Shown here in pieces: positions 60,052 through 64,000 of a DNA stretch of 64,000 bases (the first letter of the stretch is position 1; every line of letters starts with the position of its first letter). The notes beneath the pieces are model-generated. The model did no database searches, was not told the DNA's origin, and saw only the letters and a program-made list of their open reading frames with translations. Source of the DNA: an uncultured Treponema sp. (GTDB lineage Bacteria; Spirochaetota; Spirochaetia; Treponematales; Treponemataceae); contig CAMVHR010000009.1 in assembly GCA_947167345.1 (NCBI GenBank), positions 1 to 64,000 of the forward strand, in the 5' to 3' direction. A program made the position numbers and the translations under genes.

Positions 60052-60906
60052 ATGAACAAAATCCTCGAAAAGAGACAGCTCTCTGAGAATGTCTTTTACA
60101 TGAAATTTGAAGCTGCCGACATTGCAAAAAACCGCAAGGCTGGTCAGTTCCTTATTGTGCAGGTTGACTCAGACCTTGGCGAACGCATTCCGCTTACAAT
60201 TGCGGATGCAAACGCAGAAGAAGGATGGGTTGCCATTGCTTTCCAGCCAGTTGGAGCATCTACATACAAACTTGCCCAGCTGAACGCAGGCGATTATCTT
60301 GCTGGAGTGCTCGGTCCTTTGGGAACTCCTTCAGAAATCAATAAATATGACCGTCCTGTTGTGTGCGTTGGAGGCGGTTTTGGAACTGCTCCACTGTATC
60401 CTATTGTACAGGCTCTTAAAGCTGCTGGTAACAAAGTCATCCTTATTGAAGGTGCCCGAACAAAAGACCTTTTGATTTTTGTTGACGAAATGAAAGCTGT
60501 TTGTGATGAAGTAATTATCTGTACGGACGATGGAAGTGCAGGTGAAAAATGCGTTACAACAGTTCCTCTTGAAAGATTGTGTCAGAGCGATGTTCCTCCT
60601 GCAGAAGTTATTGCAATTGGACCTCCTATAATGATGAAGTTCTGTGCTTTGACAACAAAGAAATATAACATCAAGACAACAGTTTCCCTTAATACAATCA
60701 TGATTGACGGAACAGGTATGTGCGGTGGCTGCCGTGTTTCTGTTGGCGGAGAGACAAAGTTTGTTTGCGTTGACGGTCCTGATTTTGATGCACATCAGGT
60801 TGACTGGGACAATATGATGCTCCGCATGAAGTCATTCAAGCCTCAGGAAACAGAAGCCTTCCATAAATGCAAGATGGAGATGGAAGCGGCAAAGCTTGCA
60901 AAATAA
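60052..60906 (+). CDS. Ferredoxin-NADP reductase-type subunit (NfnA/SudB-like)
   Basis: The 284-residue subunit has an FAD-binding barrel (1-100, with AGQFLIVQVDSDLGERIPLTI), an NAD(P)-binding part with VCVGGGFGTAPLYPIVQAL, and a C-terminal [2Fe-2S] motif in GTGMCGGCRVSVGGETKFVCVDGP. These are features of the small subunit of electron-bifurcating transhydrogenase NfnAB or sulfide dehydrogenase. Paired with the next gene it probably exchanges electrons among NADH, ferredoxin and NADPH, a typical step in anaerobic fermenters. TAAGG precedes the ATG. Confidence 0.88.
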   Translation: MNKILEKRQLSENVFYMKFEAADIAKNRKAGQFLIVQVDSDLGERIPLTIADANAEEGWVAIAFQPVGASTYKLAQLNAGDYLAGVLGPLGTPSEINKYDRPVVCVGGGFGTAPLYPIVQALKAAGNKVILIEGARTKDLLIFVDEMKAVCDEVIICTDDGSAGEKCVTTVPLERLCQSDVPPAEVIAIGPPIMMKFCALTTKKYNIKTTVSLNTIMIDGTGMCGGCRVSVGGETKFVCVDGPDFDAHQVDWDNMMLRMKSFKPQETEAFHKCKMEMEAAKLAK

Positions 60907-60917
60907 GGGAGAATAAA

Positions 60918-62420
60918 ATGTCAGAACATATCAGTGCTGAAAAATTAGCAGAAATTGGAAAAACAGAATATGCAAAGATTCAGGAGAAGGTAGCTTCTGC
61001 TCCTTTGGGCAACAAAGACCGCATGGCAATTCCACAGCAGGAAATGCCATCTGGAGAGCCTTTGGTTCGCGCACGTCAGATGACAGAAGTAGCTCTTGGA
61101 TATACAAAGGAACAGGCTGTTGTAGAAGCAAACCGCTGTCTCCAGTGCAAGAATAAGCCTTGTGTTTCAGGATGTCCTGTAAACGTACAGATTCCTGAGT
61201 TTATTGCAGAAGTTGCCAAGGGTGAATTCAAAAAAGCTGTAGACATCATTAAGCAGACAAACCTGCTTCCTGCAATTTGTGGACGCGTATGCCCTCAGGA
61301 AAAACAGTGTCAGGGCCAGTGTACTGTTGGTAAAGTATATAAAGATGCGGAAAAGGCTGTAAGCATTGGCCGCTTGGAACGCTTTGTTGCAGATTATGAG
61401 CGCGAGAACAAGCTTGAAACCGTTGCAGCTGTAGCAGCTCCTACAGGAAAGAAGGTTGCTGTTATTGGTTCTGGTCCTGCTGGTCTTACTGTAGCAGCAG
61501 ACTGCCGCCGTGCTGGTCATGATGTAACAGTGTTCGAGGCTTTCCAGAAAGCTGGTGGTGTTATGGTTTACGGAATTCCTGAGTTCCGTCTGCCAAAGTC
61601 AATTGTTCAGAATGAAGTTTCTAACCTTGAAAAGATGGGTGTTAAGTTTGAGTACAACTATCTTGTTGGTCGCACATCTACAATTCAGCAGTTCCTTACA
61701 GAAAAAGGCTTTGATGCCGCATTCGTAGGAACTGGTGCGGGGCTTCCAAAGTTCTTTGGCATTCCTGGTGAAAACTACATTGGTGTATTCAGTGCAAACG
61801 AGTATCTTACCCGCGCAAACCTTATGAAGGCTTACCTTAAAGACAAGGCTGACACTCCTTACTACGAGGCAAAGACTGTTGTAGTCTGTGGCGGTGGTAA
61901 CGTTGCAATGGATGCTTCCCGCATGGCTTTGCGTCTGGGTGCAGAAAAGGTTTACATTGTTTACCGCCGTACTCAGAATGAGCTTCCTGCACGTCGCGAA
62001 GAAGTTGCCCACGCAATGGAAGAGGGCGTAGAATTCAAGTTCCTTGAAAACCCTGTTGAGATTTTGGGTGATAAGGAGACTGGCAAGGTAACAGGCATTA
62101 AGGCATTAAGCTACGAGCTTGGAGAACCAGATGCTTCTGGTCGCCGCAGACCTGTTGCAATTGAAGGCAGTGAGCATGAAATTCCATGTGACGCTGTTAT
62201 TGTTGCTCTTGGCAACAATTCAAACCCTCTCATTCCAAAGACAACACCAGAAATCAAGACAGACCCTCACGGTCACATTACTGTTGACGAAAATCAGGCT
62301 ACAAGCATGACAAAAGTTTGGGCTGGCGGAGACATTGTTCTTGGTGCTGCAACAGTTATTCTTGCAATGGGTGAAGGCCGCAAAGCCGCCGCTGCAATAA
62401 ATGAATATCTGGCAAAATAA
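60918..62420 (+). CDS. NADPH-dependent flavin oxidoreductase large subunit (NfnB/GltA-like)
   Basis: From the ATG at 60918 (AAGGGAGA upstream) the protein has 500 residues. The N-terminal [4Fe-4S] region has CLQCKNKPCVSGCPVNVQIP and CGRVCPQEKQCQGQC. The FAD fold starts with VAVIGSGPAGLTVAADC and the NADPH fold with VVVCGGGNVAMDASRMALRLG; the end has AGGDIVLGAATVILAMGEGRKAA. This fits either the large subunit of NfnAB or a glutamate synthase small-subunit homologue. The adjacent NfnA-like gene, 11 bases away, favours the bifurcating transhydrogenase. Confidence 0.9.
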   Translation: MSEHISAEKLAEIGKTEYAKIQEKVASAPLGNKDRMAIPQQEMPSGEPLVRARQMTEVALGYTKEQAVVEANRCLQCKNKPCVSGCPVNVQIPEFIAEVAKGEFKKAVDIIKQTNLLPAICGRVCPQEKQCQGQCTVGKVYKDAEKAVSIGRLERFVADYERENKLETVAAVAAPTGKKVAVIGSGPAGLTVAADCRRAGHDVTVFEAFQKAGGVMVYGIPEFRLPKSIVQNEVSNLEKMGVKFEYNYLVGRTSTIQQFLTEKGFDAAFVGTGAGLPKFFGIPGENYIGVFSANEYLTRANLMKAYLKDKADTPYYEAKTVVVCGGGNVAMDASRMALRLGAEKVYIVYRRTQNELPARREEVAHAMEEGVEFKFLENPVEILGDKETGKVTGIKALSYELGEPDASGRRRPVAIEGSEHEIPCDAVIVALGNNSNPLIPKTTPEIKTDPHGHITVDENQATSMTKVWAGGDIVLGAATVILAMGEGRKAAAAINEYLAK

Positions 62421-62438
62421 GGCTTAGTTTTATATCTG

Positions 62439-62474
62439 AAAAAGGCTGTCTGAAAGGTTTGAGGCAGCCTTTTT
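62439..62474 (+). terminator. Terminator of the Nfn-type operon
   Basis: AAAGGCTG at 62441-62448 pairs with CAGCCTTT at 62465-62472, followed by T residues and preceded by an A-run. Confidence 0.88.
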
Positions 62475-62522
62475 CATTAGTTAATTTGCTTTTCAAAGAC
62501 ATGTATGCTATACTAGGTTATC

Positions 62523-63533
62523 ATGTTGGAATTGAGTGTAAATTCGAAATCACCAGCTGCAATAGCGGCTGCATTAAAAAAAATACACGAGATGTCTATG
62601 ACGGGGGCAATAGAAAAGAATACTCCCATTCATATTACTCTTGAAGCAGGTTTGTATCGTGAAAGCGTGCGGTATAATCTTTCCAATCCCTTGATTATTG
62701 AAGGTTCTTCCCACATAAAGGCAAAAGACTGCGTAATTCAGGCAGATAACTGTGAAGCCTTTAGAAAAGGGGTTGCAAACAGATCTGTTTTTTCTATTGG
62801 TCCAAACGTAACAAGTATAACAATCCGTAATCTTTCAATTATTAACACCCATACAAAATCAATTATGGAAGGTAACACGCTCAGAGACAGTGCCGAAGCC
62901 CTTGCTTGGGATAATGATTCTGGCGTTCTGAAGGTTGAAGGTGTTCATCTTGAAGGTCGGCAGAATACCCTTTATGTCAGGGGAATGTCATGGTTTAAAG
63001 ACTGCTATATTTCAGGTGATACAGATTTTATTTATGGTGAGCCTGTAACAGCTTTTCTTGAAAACTGTACAGTTCATGTTCGGGAAGATAACCGTGGTGA
63101 CTTTAACGGATATGCAGTTATGTGCCGAGCTTCTGCCGATAATAAGGGATTTGTTTTTTCTGACTGCACCTTTACAGCTGATAAAAGGCGCAAGTCAAAA
63201 CTGTTTGTTTACAGAACTGCTGGAAAAGGTTCTGCAACTACAAAGCGTGACTGGGACAGTGTAGCCTTTGTAAACTGCACGATGAGTGATCTGTTTGAGC
63301 AGGAACTTGTCTGGGACGATGACATGAACTTGGATGTGTATCCACGAGGAAACGCAATGACGGGAATTCGTGAGTATAATACGCGTGTTGTAAATGCAGA
63401 CGGTGTTTCAGAACCGGCAGATACTGCATTGCGTAATGTAAAGACTTATTCTTTGACCGAGGATGATTATTTTAACGGTTATGCAAGCCGTTATCTTATC
63501 TTGAAAAATACTCCATTTGAGGAAAAATCATGA
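62523..63533 (+). CDS. CE8 pectinesterase-family protein, intracellular and divergent
   Basis: The 336-residue protein has the right-handed beta-helix pattern of family CE8 with repeated ITIRNLSI-type rungs. Active PMEs have catalytic Asp residues in QDT and DFIFG motifs and an Arg in LGRPW. Here the second Asp is present (Asp168 in GDTDFIYGEP), but the first is Asn148 in GRQNTLYV, and LGRPW is replaced by a VYRTAGKG stretch. No signal peptide is seen, so it works in the cytoplasm, perhaps on imported oligogalacturonides or another ester. It overlaps kdgK by four bases, tying it to uronate catabolism. Confidence 0.85.
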   Translation: MLELSVNSKSPAAIAAALKKIHEMSMTGAIEKNTPIHITLEAGLYRESVRYNLSNPLIIEGSSHIKAKDCVIQADNCEAFRKGVANRSVFSIGPNVTSITIRNLSIINTHTKSIMEGNTLRDSAEALAWDNDSGVLKVEGVHLEGRQNTLYVRGMSWFKDCYISGDTDFIYGEPVTAFLENCTVHVREDNRGDFNGYAVMCRASADNKGFVFSDCTFTADKRRKSKLFVYRTAGKGSATTKRDWDSVAFVNCTMSDLFEQELVWDDDMNLDVYPRGNAMTGIREYNTRVVNADGVSEPADTALRNVKTYSLTEDDYFNGYASRYLILKNTPFEEKS

Positions 63534-64000
63534 AAGTTGTGACATTTGGTGAACTGATGCTTCGGCTGGAACCTGCTGGTTATTATCGATTTGTGCAGGT
63601 AGATACAATGACATCTACATTTGGTGGGGCAGAAGCAAATGTTGCAGTTTCCCTTGCCAATTATGGCATGAATTCCGTTTACGTTACTAAACTTCCTAAG
63701 CACGAAATTGGTCAGAGTGCGGTAAATAATTTGCGTCGTTACGGAGTCTGTACTGATTATATAGTGCGTGGTGGAGAAAGGCTTGGCATCTATTACAATG
63801 AAAGGGGAGCGAGCCAGCGCGGTTCAAAGTGCATTTACGACCGTGCCCATTCTGCCATTGCTGAAGCAAAACCTGAGGACTTTGACTGGAAAACAATATT
63901 GAAGGACTGCTCTTGGTTCCACATTACGGGTGTAACACCTGCACTGGGCGGAAACCTGCCGGATATCTGTCTTGAAGCATGTAAGACTGCAAAGGAAATG
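63530..64000 (+). CDS. kdgK: 2-keto-3-deoxygluconate kinase, N-terminal part
   Basis: The gene starts at an ATG overlapping the pectinesterase stop and runs off the window. The visible 157 residues are a PfkB-family sugar kinase: KVVTFGELMLRLEP, FGGAEANVAVSLANYG, RYGVCTDYIVRGG and GASQRGSKCIYDRAHSA. The RAHSAIA string and Arg-rich region match KDG kinases, which phosphorylate the 2-keto-3-deoxygluconate formed from pectin uronates. The catalytic C-terminal GAGD motif lies beyond the window. Confidence 0.9.
   Translation, partial: MKVVTFGELMLRLEPAGYYRFVQVDTMTSTFGGAEANVAVSLANYGMNSVYVTKLPKHEIGQSAVNNLRRYGVCTDYIVRGGERLGIYYNERGASQRGSKCIYDRAHSAIAEAKPEDFDWKTILKDCSWFHITGVTPALGGNLPDICLEACKTAKEM

Overview
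The window looks like the chromosome of a spirochaete of the genus Treponema, most likely a gut or rumen carbohydrate user. The support is the recF/DUF721/rpmH/rnpA/yidD/yidC/jag block, a cyclophilin-FKBP fusion lipoprotein, many lipoproteins with loose spirochaetal lipoboxes, chemoreceptors with an unusual signalling tip, and sugar and pectin genes (YtfQ-type and AraNPQ-type ABC systems, a CE8 pectinesterase-family protein, a 2-keto-3-deoxygluconate kinase). This is family recognition by eye; no database was searched. I saw no tRNA, rRNA or CRISPR array.

Layout. 1-4300 is a decayed accessory island: an AT-rich secreted protein, a GC-rich orphan Rhs core, a VapBC-like toxin-antitoxin pair, an insertion-sequence remnant and a broken DUF4143 ATPase. 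4339-11610 is a housekeeping block for replication and repair (recF, dciA-like), translation and RNase P (rpmH, rnpA), membrane protein insertion (yidD, yidC, jag) and envelope folding. 11701-17186 (minus strand) holds two lipoproteins, a YbjQ protein and a complete TAXI-type TRAP transporter. 17306-22516 is a five-gene run: an esterase-like protein that lacks its catalytic residues, a lipoprotein, a patatin phospholipase, XpaC and TelA. 22676-31605 is a YtfQ-R-T-YjfF sugar transporter followed by a second YtfQ-like lipoprotein and a YesM/YesN two-component system that probably reads it. 31606-32016 has a small transcript unit and six 23-bp repeats in front of a membrane zinc peptidase. 32795-38008 holds yhbY, the Pfs/LuxS pair, a DUF1538 transporter with a tandem PII-like protein, and birA. 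38040-42536 is an AT-rich glycan-modification island. 42784-52787 holds a large unknown protein, an AraNPQ-type importer without an ATPase, lspA, tex and an adenosine deaminase-family enzyme. 52792-59673 holds four chemoreceptors in a row. 59698-59906 (minus strand) is a well-delimited candidate non-coding RNA. 60052-64000 holds an NfnAB-type flavin oxidoreductase pair, the pectinesterase-family protein and the start of kdgK.

How the genes fit together. Several sets point to import, sensing and catabolism of plant cell-wall sugars. Both sugar-binding-protein genes that head a transporter (23731-23766 and 46145-46192) are followed by an intercistronic hairpin that probably sets a high binder-to-permease ratio. 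The best candidates for something undescribed are the minus-strand RNA at 59.7-59.9 kb, which contains a 14-codon reading frame with a perfect Shine-Dalgarno sequence, and the hairpin, tiny reading frame and tandem palindromic repeats at 31.6-32.0 kb.
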